From IMG/VR virus record IMGVR_UViG_3300020220_003517, positions 1 to 64,000 of that record: 64,000 bases of DNA; one strand, 5' to 3'. The translations under genes were made by a program, and so were the position numbers. Source of the DNA: a virus. The notes beneath the pieces are model-generated. The model ran no database searches, was not told the DNA's origin, and saw only the letters and a program-made list of their open reading frames with translations. This document shows positions 24,464 through 32,147 of the stretch, one piece after another (the first letter of the stretch is position 1; every line of letters starts with the position of its first letter).

Positions 24464-24820
24464 ATGAAACTAAAAATGATCGCAAGTTTGGAAAAGTTTT
24501 CCATCGCGCAGATGACATCAAATGCCAACGGTAAAACTTCTGGCTCTGGAACTATGGGCGTAATTATTTGTACTGTTGGAACTCTATGCTTTTTCTTAGG
24601 TTGCATTGACAAAATGTTTATCGGAAAAGACATTGATATCATAACGCAAGCCATCATATTTGTTGGCATCGGTGCTGCTCTTCTTGGGTACAGAAAATCA
24701 AAAGACGTATCAGGGGACATCGAAATCGCAAAATTGGAAAACGGTGCTCATGAAAACCAAATTTGTGATTGCCCCGAAGATTGCACTTGCGGTAACTGTG
24801 ATCGTTGCCAACCAAAATAA
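24464..24820 (+). CDS. two-span membrane protein with Cys-rich tail (holin candidate)
   Basis: This 118-residue protein has two hydrophobic helices, about residues 30-47 (MGVIICTVGTLCFFLGCI) and 59-76 (IITQAIIFVGIGAALLGY), and a C-terminal tail with seven clustered Cys residues in CDCPEDCTCGNCDRC. It lies 12 nt before the endolysin gene, the usual place for a holin. The Cys cluster is atypical for holins and may bind metal or form disulfides that control timing. Confidence 0.66.
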   Translation: MKLKMIASLEKFSIAQMTSNANGKTSGSGTMGVIICTVGTLCFFLGCIDKMFIGKDIDIITQAIIFVGIGAALLGYRKSKDVSGDIEIAKLENGAHENQICDCPEDCTCGNCDRCQPK

Positions 24821-24832
24821 ACTCACTAATCT

Positions 24833-25657
24833 ATGTTAATTAAGAAAGGATCTACAGGAGGCGATGTTAAACTCTTACAAGAAAAACTTGGTTTAACCGC
24901 AGACGGTTCGTTTGGACCAAAAACTGAAACAGCGGTTATTGCTTGGCAAAAGAAAAATGGCTTAACACCAGACGGAATAATTACATCAGGCAATGTCAGT
25001 TGGAAGTTAATGTTTGGTACACCGGAATTGCCGCCATTTACATCTACTGAATCAACTGGTCTAAAGATTAATGAACTCAAAGGTCACATATCTGATGCGG
25101 TTCTTGCGCAAATTCCTGAAACTGCTGCTAAATTTGGAATTACTACTAATTTACGTCTTGCGCACTTCTTGTCACAATGCGCTCATGAAAGTGGAAACTT
25201 TAAGGCAACTAGTGAAAACTTAAACTATTCTTCTAAAGGTTTACAAGCAACTTTTGGCAAGTACTTCCCGGGAAACCTTGCTGACTTATACGCAAAACAA
25301 CCTGAGAAGATAGCTTCACGAGTTTATGCCAACAGAATGGGAAATGGCGATGAAAAATCACGAGACGGGTATAAGTTTCGCGGTAGAGGTTATATACAAC
25401 TGACTGGTAAAAGCAATTACGAGTCCTTTACAAAATTCATCGGAGAAGATTGTGTTTCTAATCCTGATTTGGTAGCAACAAAATACCCGCTTGCTTCTGC
25501 TGCCTTTTTCTTTAACAACAATAAACTTTGGTCTATTTGTGATAGAGGTGCAACAGTAGCAGATATCACCGCTGTTACAAAGCGTGTGAATGGTGGAACC
25601 AACGGCCTTGACGATAGAATTAAACACTTTAACGAGTACTGGAGTTTACTTAAATGA
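24833..25657 (+). CDS. endolysin: peptidoglycan-binding domain plus GH19 lysozyme/chitinase
   Basis: This 274-residue protein has an N-terminal PG_binding_1 repeat (about residues 3-60, GSTGGDVKLLQEKLGLTADG with FGPKTETAVIAWQ) and a C-terminal GH19 domain from about 85. The predicted general acid is Glu119 in SQCAHESGNF; a second hallmark is KFRGRGYIQLTGKSNY. No signal peptide is present, so a holin is needed for export. The architecture is typical of phage endolysins against Gram-negative walls. Confidence 0.93.
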   Translation: MLIKKGSTGGDVKLLQEKLGLTADGSFGPKTETAVIAWQKKNGLTPDGIITSGNVSWKLMFGTPELPPFTSTESTGLKINELKGHISDAVLAQIPETAAKFGITTNLRLAHFLSQCAHESGNFKATSENLNYSSKGLQATFGKYFPGNLADLYAKQPEKIASRVYANRMGNGDEKSRDGYKFRGRGYIQLTGKSNYESFTKFIGEDCVSNPDLVATKYPLASAAFFFNNNKLWSICDRGATVADITAVTKRVNGGTNGLDDRIKHFNEYWSLLK

Positions 25658-25680
25658 AACACTTAAAACTAAAGTCCTAG
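25654..25680 (+). pseudogene. aborted copy of the packaged-protein leader
   Basis: An ATGA overlap with the endolysin stop begins MKHLKLKS and then stops. Its first 17 nt are identical to the start of the gene at 26532 (MKHLKLFEQ). It looks like a remnant left by duplication or recombination of leader-bearing genes. Confidence 0.4.
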
Positions 25681-25706
25681 TAGGAATACCTGAATAAATA
25701 AAAATT

Positions 25707-26513
25707 ATGAAATACGTTAAAACATTTGAAAGTTACATCCTAGAAGATTCGATGGAGATTCATGGAAGAGGTGATGTTATTCCTTTAAGTAAAGTTAACA
25801 AGAAAGCTGCTGATGCCTCAATTGGCAGAGGTGGTAAAGACGGTGATAAGAGAGATGATGCAGTTGCTGGGAAGAAAGTAAGCGTTCCTGTTAAAAATCT
25901 TCAAGCTGCCCAAACAGAGATTATCGCGGAAAAGGCTATTGGAATGGCTATTGGAACAATGCTAAACACAAAACCTGCAAAAATTGGTGGTGATTTAGGT
26001 TCAATCGTTTCTAAAGACAATTTTATTATGGATGGTCATCATCGTTGGGCTGCTACATTTCTTTGCGATCCAAGCGGAAAAGTTGAAGCAACACAAATTG
26101 ACTTACCTGGAGTATCCTTAGTATCTGCATTAAACACAATTACCGTTGGTATGTTTAATCGCGGTGGTAACTACGGAGACGGAGACATTAAAGATTTTAC
26201 CGGAAGAAACATTGGAAATCTTTTGGATAACTTTTTAGAGAACGGAATTCAAGGAAAGTTTCCTATTACACCTGAGCAAGTTAAAGAAAGCTTGAGTAAT
26301 ATGCCAGGAGCAGGTGGGGACTACGAAAAGGGTAAAGAGATTATGATGAAAAACGCTGACGCGTTGCCTAAGCAAATCATGCCAGGGGCCCCAGCACGAG
26401 TAGAAATGCCTGTAATTGGGCCGGACGAAGTTGAGAAAGTAAAACGAATGTTAGCTAATGGTGAGATTGATCTGACAAAACCATACAGCACCGACGTAAA
26501 CAAAGAATTGTAA
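25707..26513 (+). CDS. ParB/sulfiredoxin-like protein with capsid-targeting-like leader
   Basis: This 268-residue protein starts MKYVKTFESYILE, which matches the shared leader with a possible cut after ILE (I-x-E). The next part holds a ParB-type core: NLQAAQTEIIAEKAIGMA, then IMDGHHRWAAT, the classic ParB/Srx DGHHR motif. The C-terminal third is helical. ParB-like folds bind DNA or CTP or act as nucleases. If packaged in the head, this would be a DNA-acting protein delivered with the genome. Confidence 0.72.
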   Translation: MKYVKTFESYILEDSMEIHGRGDVIPLSKVNKKAADASIGRGGKDGDKRDDAVAGKKVSVPVKNLQAAQTEIIAEKAIGMAIGTMLNTKPAKIGGDLGSIVSKDNFIMDGHHRWAATFLCDPSGKVEATQIDLPGVSLVSALNTITVGMFNRGGNYGDGDIKDFTGRNIGNLLDNFLENGIQGKFPITPEQVKESLSNMPGAGGDYEKGKEIMMKNADALPKQIMPGAPARVEMPVIGPDEVEKVKRMLANGEIDLTKPYSTDVNKEL

Positions 26514-26531
26514 CATGAAAGCGCAACTCCT

Positions 26532-26993
26532 ATGAAACACTTAAAACTTTTTGAACAGTGGCTGTATGAAAAGAAACCTGCAGGCGCCCCTGAATGGAAA
26601 GATAGCGATGCACCTGATGCAGAAGGACGTTTTAGAGATTTAGGCATTGAGGATCTTGCTGCTTGGCTAATTAAGACTCGTAAAAAAGATCTTAAAAAGA
26701 TTAGCGGTAGTCTTACACAGCAGGTCGTCTTTAACCGCAATGATGATCCTGAATACGCAGAGAAAATGGAAAAAGTTCGTAAAGAGGTGTACAAGCAGCT
26801 TGGTCGAGAAGACTTACTTGACGAAAAAGAATCTCCTTATGATGAAGATACTCTTAAGAAGTATCAAAAGGAATACGAAGACGGTAAAGACATACCATTC
26901 GGTATAAGAGTCTCATTGATCGCGCAAGGCATGATACCCCGAGAAGGTGGACCAGATAAAGGCAAGAAAGTCAAGTCCCCAGACTACAAGTGA
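26532..26993 (+). CDS. putative internal head protein with capsid-targeting leader
   Basis: This 153-residue protein begins MKHLKLFEQWLYE|K, the shared leader ending in an L-x-E site. The mature part is highly charged, with AAWLIKTRKKDLKKISG and repeated Lys/Glu/Asp segments, and no known domain. The adjacent short frame at 26515 (MKAQLL) is probably meaningless. Confidence 0.68.
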   Translation: MKHLKLFEQWLYEKKPAGAPEWKDSDAPDAEGRFRDLGIEDLAAWLIKTRKKDLKKISGSLTQQVVFNRNDDPEYAEKMEKVRKEVYKQLGREDLLDEKESPYDEDTLKKYQKEYEDGKDIPFGIRVSLIAQGMIPREGGPDKGKKVKSPDYK

Positions 26994-26994
26994 G

Positions 26995-27003
26995 ATATAT
27001 ACT
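26995..27003 (+). promoter_or_regulatory. ATATATACT box
   Basis: This copy of the recurrent box lies 31 nt before the ATG at 27035. A GAAAATATAAAC stretch follows, so two promoter types may overlap. Confidence 0.4.
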
Positions 27004-27034
27004 CTGAAAATATAAACTATAAAACACAGTATAC

Positions 27035-27259
27035 ATGGCACATTGGGCTGTAAGAGTAAAAACCTCTGAGGAGGACATGGAAACTGGAAAGATTCGCAGT
27101 AAGTCTGAAACTTTCTTAGTAAGAGCAGAAACTATGGAAGAATCTCAACGTAAAGTTCGAGAGTACTTTCGTGGAATGACTATTGATTACGAACTTCGCG
27201 CCGTTAGCAAGAGTAACATAATGGGTTACATTGATAACGACGGTAATGCAACAGAATGA
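27035..27259 (+). CDS. DUF4494-like small protein
   Basis: This 74-residue protein has the pattern WAVRVKTSEEDMETGKIRSKSETFLVRAETMEE with a K-x-S/T-E-x-F/Y-L-V core, resembling DUF4494 proteins known mostly from Bacteroidota and their phages. Function unknown. It is one of the host-pointing features of the window. Confidence 0.62.
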   Translation: MAHWAVRVKTSEEDMETGKIRSKSETFLVRAETMEESQRKVREYFRGMTIDYELRAVSKSNIMGYIDNDGNATE

Positions 27260-27321
27260 CATTAGAAAAACTTTAAAACAAATTATATTGGTTACCCAAT
27301 AAGAAAATATAAAAACATACT

Positions 27322-28215
27322 ATGGGTCTTCTAGATTACGAATCTTTCTTGAATGAATCTGTTAATGAATCTGTTAATGCACAAAACATTTTTCAGTTCT
27401 TAACACAGTATATAGGATCAAGCGGTGCTAAGGCTGGGGCAACAATTTCTTATAGTGATATCTTGAAAGATAAGAAGTTTGCTGCTGATGACGGGCCTCT
27501 TTTGAATGAAGCAAACTTTTTTCATACGTTTGTTACAAATCTTGGAACAAACGCTAAAGATACAGCAGTAGGTGGAATTAGAACTTCAACAATAGCTGAA
27601 CATATAGTTGAAAAAGTATTAGGCGGGCAACAAACTAATCCTACGGCTGTTGGAGCAGCAGGCGCTGATTCGATTTTTTCTGACGTAAGTAAAGGAGATG
27701 AAAAGATATCAGTAAAAGCTTCTAAAAAGGCTGGTTTTTCTGGTGTATTAAGTATGTCTGCAATTAAAATTAATCAGATATTAAGTATTCTTTTTTCAAA
27801 TGGCTTATCTTCTACCATGGATAAAGACAAGCCTGAACAATTTAAGAAACTTAAAGAAAACACTCCACCTGACGCTATGTCAGGAAAGTATTCAATTGCT
27901 GCTGTTTATACTAGTGGCGAAAGCTGCGTAATTGAAAAAACTTCCCCAATAGACGCAAAAACTCTTTGGGATAATTGTGTTGCAACATTTAATACAAATC
28001 AGCCATTAGATAGCAAGTATTGGGAATCTCTCGACAGTGCAAAAAAGCTTTCTACTCTTGGTTTTTCTGTTGGCGAAACTTATACTATTGCAGGTCTTTC
28101 AGAAAAAGAAATTAATGATTTAGCAAACGTAAGAAACGTAATACTAAAGAAAATTGAAGTATTACCTACAGCCGAACTAAAAGACATTGCAGATTACAAA
28201 AAAATAAATTACTAA
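27322..28215 (+). CDS. putative packaged protein with duplicated NESVN leader
   Basis: This 297-residue protein starts MGLLDYESFLNE|SVNESVN, a leader variant with an L-x-E cut site followed by a repeated NESVN. The mature part is alpha/beta with ISVKASKKAGFSGVLSMSAIKINQIL near the middle, which might hold a restriction-endonuclease-like core (I-S-V-K), but this is not certain. An unusually long gap of 62 nt with A-rich sequence precedes it. Confidence 0.66.
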   Translation: MGLLDYESFLNESVNESVNAQNIFQFLTQYIGSSGAKAGATISYSDILKDKKFAADDGPLLNEANFFHTFVTNLGTNAKDTAVGGIRTSTIAEHIVEKVLGGQQTNPTAVGAAGADSIFSDVSKGDEKISVKASKKAGFSGVLSMSAIKINQILSILFSNGLSSTMDKDKPEQFKKLKENTPPDAMSGKYSIAAVYTSGESCVIEKTSPIDAKTLWDNCVATFNTNQPLDSKYWESLDSAKKLSTLGFSVGETYTIAGLSEKEINDLANVRNVILKKIEVLPTAELKDIADYKKINY

Positions 28216-28230
28216 CAAAAAACCAATAAC

Positions 28231-28425
28231 ATGGATCAAATCATCGCGTATTGTCTAAAGACAAAACAAAAGGAAGAAATGCACGAAGCTGTAATTTCTC
28301 GAACTTCTAAAGGCGGTTATATCGCAAAAGGTGTAACTAAGGACGGTCACAAGATGGCGCTTATTCTTTCAAAAGCTAATGCTGAATTGGCGGTAGAAAA
28401 AGGACTCGCTAAATTAGAAGACTAA
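28231..28425 (+). CDS. DUF5679-like small protein
   Basis: This 64-residue protein (IAYCLKTKQKEEMHEAVISRTSKGGYIAKGVTKDG) follows the outline of small DUF5679-type proteins but lacks their second Cys pair. It lies 15 nt after its neighbour. Function unknown. Confidence 0.6.
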   Translation: MDQIIAYCLKTKQKEEMHEAVISRTSKGGYIAKGVTKDGHKMALILSKANAELAVEKGLAKLED

Positions 28426-28523
28426 AAAACTTTGTGGAAGACACGCTAAGTCAAAGACTACAAACAACAAGAATTCGAAGAATTACGTTAAAAAGTACAA
28501 AGGCCAAGGCCGGTAAAAAAGAT

Positions 28524-28670
28524 ATGGAAATTACATTGATAGTTACTATAATCGTGGCTGTGATAACCGCGATCGTAGGTCCAGCATTGGTTGAGTATAT
28601 TAAGGCAAAGATGAAAGGCCGTAGCGAAAATGAAGATACTATGTATCGTGAGATGGAATTGACATACTGA
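28524..28670 (+). CDS. short membrane-anchor protein, probably the N-terminal half of a TM-GAF protein
   Basis: The ATG at 28524 gives 48 residues with one membrane helix (MEITLIVTIIVAVITAIVGP) and a charged tail ending MYREMELTY. A longer GTG-started version from 28434 adds only low-complexity sequence. The following GAF-like frame continues in the -1 frame without a normal start, so these two parts together look like one split gene. Confidence 0.6.
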   Translation: MEITLIVTIIVAVITAIVGPALVEYIKAKMKGRSENEDTMYREMELTY

Positions 28671-28717
28671 TAAACGAACAGTTAGAATATCTTATCAAAG
28701 AGATTGATTGTGATAGA

Positions 28718-29143
28718 GTGTGGATCGCGCAATTTCATAACGGGGGACACTATTACACTTCTGGGGTTTCTATCAAAAAGTTTAGCATATTTTATGAAAC
28801 CGTATCAATAGGAGTTTCTACCATTAGGGAAAAGTTTCAAAACATACCGACAAGCTTCTTTAGCAGAAGTCTCAAAGAGATTCACGATAATGATTATCTT
28901 TGCATTGACAACATGGCAGACGAAATACGCCCAACATTTGGGTTAAGAGACACGGCAGAAGGCACAGGATGTAGATCCGTATTCATAGCATCTCTCAAAA
29001 CTCCTAGCGGCAAACTTCACGGCTCGCTGGGCGTCGAATTTGTAAAAGAAGCAAGAGTTTTTACAAAAGATCAACAAGAGTTGATCTTAGACACGGCTGC
29101 TTATATTTCGGGAACAATGGGATTGATACACAAGTTCAAATAA
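28718..29143 (+). CDS. GAF-like domain protein (C-terminal half of the split TM-GAF gene)
   Basis: The GTG at 28718 starts VWIAQFHNGGHYYTSGVSI, but the open frame reaches back to 28652 and reads ILINEQLEYLIKEIDCDRVW before it, the part where homologues of this type continue from a membrane anchor. No ATG, GTG or TTG is available there. The domain carries FHNGGHYYTSG, FQNIPTSFFSR and a C-terminal GSLGVEFV strand. The gene would be made by -1 frameshifting, by reinitiation at a non-AUG codon, or is a real or assembly frameshift. The ligand is unknown. Confidence 0.6.
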   Translation: MWIAQFHNGGHYYTSGVSIKKFSIFYETVSIGVSTIREKFQNIPTSFFSRSLKEIHDNDYLCIDNMADEIRPTFGLRDTAEGTGCRSVFIASLKTPSGKLHGSLGVEFVKEARVFTKDQQELILDTAAYISGTMGLIHKFK

Positions 29144-29144
29144 G

Positions 29145-29153
29145 ATATATAGT
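29145..29153 (+). promoter_or_regulatory. ATATATAGT box
   Basis: This variant of the recurrent box lies 18 nt before the ATG of the leader-bearing gene at 29172. Confidence 0.35.
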
Positions 29154-29171
29154 CAAAATAACTCTTTAAAG

Positions 29172-29501
29172 ATGGCATACATTAAACTTTTCGAAGAATT
29201 CTTAAATGAGAATTTAAATGAAGGAAAGAAAATTACCGTTATCACTTACGGTAATAAACAACATACATACACCGATAAAGATATTCAAGAATTCATTAAG
29301 GATCCTAACATATCGGCAGACAATCTTCCAAGTTGGTTGTATGGTGCTGGATTAAGAGGAGCCAATGGATTTCCTAGAAAACCTAAGCAAGTCGTAGATT
29401 ATCTTAAATTAATCCTTAAACATAAAGGGAATGTTACAATCAATGTAGCATCAGATAAACCTAGTTATCAACATTCTATCGTTTTTGAATCTAGTATATA
29501 A
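29172..29501 (+). CDS. putative packaged protein with capsid-targeting leader
   Basis: This 109-residue protein begins MAYIKLFEEFLNE|NLNE|G with two possible L-x-E sites. The mature part is a small alpha/beta domain without a known motif. It is followed by a terminator, so it ends a transcription unit. Confidence 0.7.
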   Translation: MAYIKLFEEFLNENLNEGKKITVITYGNKQHTYTDKDIQEFIKDPNISADNLPSWLYGAGLRGANGFPRKPKQVVDYLKLILKHKGNVTINVASDKPSYQHSIVFESSI

Positions 29502-29512
29502 AGTAGGACCGG

Positions 29513-29567
29513 AGTTTGTTACGACAAACTTGAGACCCGGAGATTTCGCTATCGTCCGGGTTTCTTT
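29513..29567 (+). terminator. two-hairpin terminator region
   Basis: AGTTTGT-TACG-ACAAACT (29513-29530) carries a UNCG-type tetraloop. A second hairpin pairs ACCCGGA (29535-29541) with TCCGGGT (29555-29561) and is followed by TTTCTTT. The second hairpin is probably the terminator; the first may be protective or a protein site. Confidence 0.7.
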
Positions 29568-29574
29568 ATGCAGA

Positions 29575-29602
29575 AAACTCTTTACAAACATGTGAATATA
29601 AA
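29575..29602 (+). promoter_or_regulatory. bipartite promoter motif
   Basis: AAACTCTTTAC begins at 29575 and TGAATATAAA at 29593, an 18-nt register. It follows the terminator directly and precedes the ATG at 29622. Confidence 0.5.
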
Positions 29603-29621
29603 TATATCAAAGGATATCACA

Positions 29622-29888
29622 ATGGAACAAAACAACGAAAAAGAATTAGAACAAGCAAAGGAAAATCTTAAACTTATGCTTGAAGCACAAAAAAATATCA
29701 AGTATGAAGATTGGGATAACATCATTATACAATTAATGGACGGTGACAAAGCTGTTCTTAATACTCGTATGATGCGTCAAGATCTTGAAGCAATCGGCAA
29801 CTTGCATAATCAATCACGAGCAGATATTTTTGAATTGCTTGTAGCTGCAATGGAAACAGAAATCGCTAACAAGGAAGGAAGCAACTAA
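29622..29888 (+). CDS. hypothetical acidic helical protein
   Basis: The ATG at 29622, after the promoter motif, is preferred over an upstream ATG at 29568 inside the terminator. The 88-residue product is helical and charged (ELEQAKENLKLMLEAQKNI). No known domain. Confidence 0.65.
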   Translation: MEQNNEKELEQAKENLKLMLEAQKNIKYEDWDNIIIQLMDGDKAVLNTRMMRQDLEAIGNLHNQSRADIFELLVAAMETEIANKEGSN

Positions 29889-29889
29889 C

Positions 29890-30219
29890 ATGCCGTTTCA
29901 TAAAGATTTCAGTACATTAGCTGGTACAGGGACTTTTGACATTGAAGTTCCTAAATGGACATCACCGCTTGTCATAGAGTATGGGTATGAACACATAAAC
30001 CGTATACTTTACATGTACTGGCGAGTGCAAGGAACTTATCATACATTTAAGATATCAACAATAGACATACTTCACTTAGCGGACAATGATTATGAAGGGC
30101 ATATTCAAAAATTTCTTCAAGGCTTTAGGAATGAATATATCGGATGGATCCACCAAGGACTTCCAGAGCCCTGGATGCAAGAATACCATGAAGAATACAA
30201 ACATTTCATCGAATTTTAG
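29890..30219 (+). CDS. hypothetical protein
   Basis: This unrecognised 109-residue protein is rich in aromatic residues (INRILYMYWRVQGTYHTF), lies one nucleotide after its neighbour and ends before an ATATATACT box. No motif found. Confidence 0.66.
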   Translation: MPFHKDFSTLAGTGTFDIEVPKWTSPLVIEYGYEHINRILYMYWRVQGTYHTFKISTIDILHLADNDYEGHIQKFLQGFRNEYIGWIHQGLPEPWMQEYHEEYKHFIEF

Positions 30220-30226
30220 TGATGAA

Positions 30227-30235
30227 ATATATACT
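30227..30235 (+). promoter_or_regulatory. ATATATACT box
   Basis: This exact copy of the recurrent box ends 12 nt before the ATG at 30248 and lies in a 28-nt gap. Confidence 0.42.
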
Positions 30236-30247
30236 AAAACAAATAAA

Positions 30248-30805
30248 ATGACAGAGACTACACAAAAAACATTTCAATGGCTTAAAGGAGAAAAAGCCGG
30301 AGAATTCGTTAGATGGAATGGAGAAATCCATAACGACGGATACCTAAACTTTTTAATCTTTGAAGACGGATCTCGTGCTAATGAAGAGCTACTAGGTGAT
30401 TACTTTATTGAAGTAGCGGGTGAACATGACGGTTTTGTAGACATTGAAATGATGAAACCACAGCCTACTTTTCAACCTTTACCTCAGCAACATAATCCGC
30501 CATTGCAAAGGGTTAACGCCTCAGCAGATAAACCTTTTGAACCAAATAATCGCGCGCCAGAAAACCCAATATCACGTCTTTTGCTGGACAGCAAAAAAGT
30601 TAATACCAAAATTAAACTAGATCTTGAACTTGACATTCCGTCAAGTGAGTTGATGAAAGTTTTAGCAGATTCTTACGAAGAAGGTGAAGAACATGTATTA
30701 GAGTTCTTAGCAAGTACTATAAGTGTTATGCGCATGGAAGCAGCAAAACAAATTTGGTCAGATATTAAAAAGAAACAAAAATCTAATAAAAATGAAACAA
30801 CCTAA
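30248..30805 (+). CDS. hypothetical protein
   Basis: The ATG at 30248 after the box is chosen over a longer frame from 30086 lying in the previous gene. The 185-residue protein has an N-terminal beta-rich part (GEFVRWNGEIHNDGYLNFLIF), a Pro/Gln-rich linker (FQPLPQQHNPPLQ) and a helical C-terminus. It overlaps the Nudix gene by 14 nt. Function unknown. Confidence 0.66.
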   Translation: MTETTQKTFQWLKGEKAGEFVRWNGEIHNDGYLNFLIFEDGSRANEELLGDYFIEVAGEHDGFVDIEMMKPQPTFQPLPQQHNPPLQRVNASADKPFEPNNRAPENPISRLLLDSKKVNTKIKLDLELDIPSSELMKVLADSYEEGEEHVLEFLASTISVMRMEAAKQIWSDIKKKQKSNKNETT

Positions 30806-31331
30806 AGTATTACACGAAGACAAGTGGTTCGACGTAGTAGACATTGACGGGCATGTTGGTATAAGATCTAAACATATGTCAGTCGCAGTTTTACCTTTTA
30901 CCGTAGAAGCAAACGGCATGATAGAAAACATTGGTTTGCTTCATGAGTATAATCAATTTCGTGAAGGGAATCATTGTGATACGCTTATTACAGGCACCGT
31001 TGAGTACGAAGATGATAGTTTGCTATTTACCGCCAAGAGAGAACTCCTAGAAGAAAGCGGTATTGATATGATTGATGATGCGGAAAAATGGATCTTTTTA
31101 GGCACAATCTACCCATCTAAAGATAGCGATAAGGTAATACCAATCTTTGCAGTAGATGTGTCTGGTAAAGACATTAATAAACCACAGAAAGACGGATCAA
31201 AAAAGGAGAGATTGTCAGAATTTAATCTTGTTAGAGTCGGTGACGGCTTAATCTCAGATGAAGGATTGGTCCTTAGTGCATTCTTGAGATTGTTCAATTA
31301 TATGTACGCAAAATCAATGAATTATGTATAA
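30792..31331 (+). CDS. Nudix hydrolase
   Basis: The ATG at 30792 gives 179 residues with a Nudix box GTVEYEDDSLLF then RELLEESGI, in which the first glutamate of the consensus is replaced by Asp but the REUxEExGU core is intact. The fold resembles ADP-ribose or nucleotide-sugar pyrophosphatases. It may clean up or recycle NAD or nucleotide sugars during infection; the substrate is not clear. Confidence 0.8.
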   Translation: MKQPKVLHEDKWFDVVDIDGHVGIRSKHMSVAVLPFTVEANGMIENIGLLHEYNQFREGNHCDTLITGTVEYEDDSLLFTAKRELLEESGIDMIDDAEKWIFLGTIYPSKDSDKVIPIFAVDVSGKDINKPQKDGSKKERLSEFNLVRVGDGLISDEGLVLSAFLRLFNYMYAKSMNYV

Positions 31332-31671
31332 TCATAAACAACGTCGTGAAATGGAGAAAAACTTAGGTCTCCTTAAAGAATATCAGAGCAAAAGTGAAGC
31401 TGAAAAATCTGAGATTCGCAAAAAGAAGCGTGAAGCCGGAAACCAGATTCACTTAAGAAATCTTCAAGAAGTTGAAAATTCTAGAATCCAAGCAGAAGCT
31501 GATCGTGATGCAGAGATCATACAGCGTTTAATGAAAGAGGGTAAATCTTTTGAAGAAGCTGAATTGCATGTCAAGAAAAACCGTGAATTTGCTGAAAAAC
31601 GCGCTCTTAAGCTTGCTGAAAGAAGACTAAGGCAAGAAGAAAGATCACGCCTTAAAAATAACACACAATAG
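31324..31671 (+). CDS. coiled-coil protein
   Basis: This 115-residue protein is almost entirely charged helix (EAEKSEIRKKKREAGNQ and later Glu/Arg/Ala heptads), predicted to form a coiled coil. It overlaps the Nudix gene by 8 nt. A scaffold or structural role is possible. Confidence 0.65.
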   Translation: MYNHKQRREMEKNLGLLKEYQSKSEAEKSEIRKKKREAGNQIHLRNLQEVENSRIQAEADRDAEIIQRLMKEGKSFEEAELHVKKNREFAEKRALKLAERRLRQEERSRLKNNTQ

Positions 31672-31673
31672 AA

Positions 31674-32147
31674 GTGAATTTGTATCTTACCTTTGATGAT
31701 AGAAACAAGATTAAGAAGTGTTTCTTAAATCTTAGAAAGTATCTTATAGTTAACAGTGATGAGGTAATAGAACAGATGGGATTTGATAAAGAATCTTTAG
31801 ATGTATGTTCAGGATTCATAGTTAATGAAGAGATTCGCAAAATGATTGTAGAAGGTGCCAACAGTAAAAAGTTATTGGGCGTTGTCTACAGCAATCCCGA
31901 GTTTAATGATGAAATCATACGGGAGGTAATACATTTTTCCCAAGACATTCGTGGAATAGAAAGTATTATATTTTTAACCGATAAGTGGTTAAAAGAAGAG
32001 TACTATGAACTCTTCGAAGAAGTTTTGTTTTACCCGACAATAAAAAAGGTTCACATGATTAATTGCGAACCTGTGCCAGTAGTTTGGTTGGATTCTTTAG
32101 AAAAAGTGGATCGGAAGCTCTTCCTCGATAAGAGAACAATCTCTTAA
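31674..32147 (+). CDS. hypothetical protein (GTG start)
   Basis: A GTG at 31674 starts a 157-residue protein with alternating strands and helices; no motif recognised. Its last 51 nt overlap the tail of the convergent CapA-like gene, an unusual arrangement for this compact genome. Confidence 0.6.
   Translation: MNLYLTFDDRNKIKKCFLNLRKYLIVNSDEVIEQMGFDKESLDVCSGFIVNEEIRKMIVEGANSKKLLGVVYSNPEFNDEIIREVIHFSQDIRGIESIIFLTDKWLKEEYYELFEEVLFYPTIKKVHMINCEPVPVVWLDSLEKVDRKLFLDKRTIS

Noticed and set aside
28434-28523. GTG-started N-terminal extension of the membrane-anchor gene
   Set aside because: The extension is low complexity and would put a basic non-conserved stretch before a membrane helix that has its own ATG at 28524.
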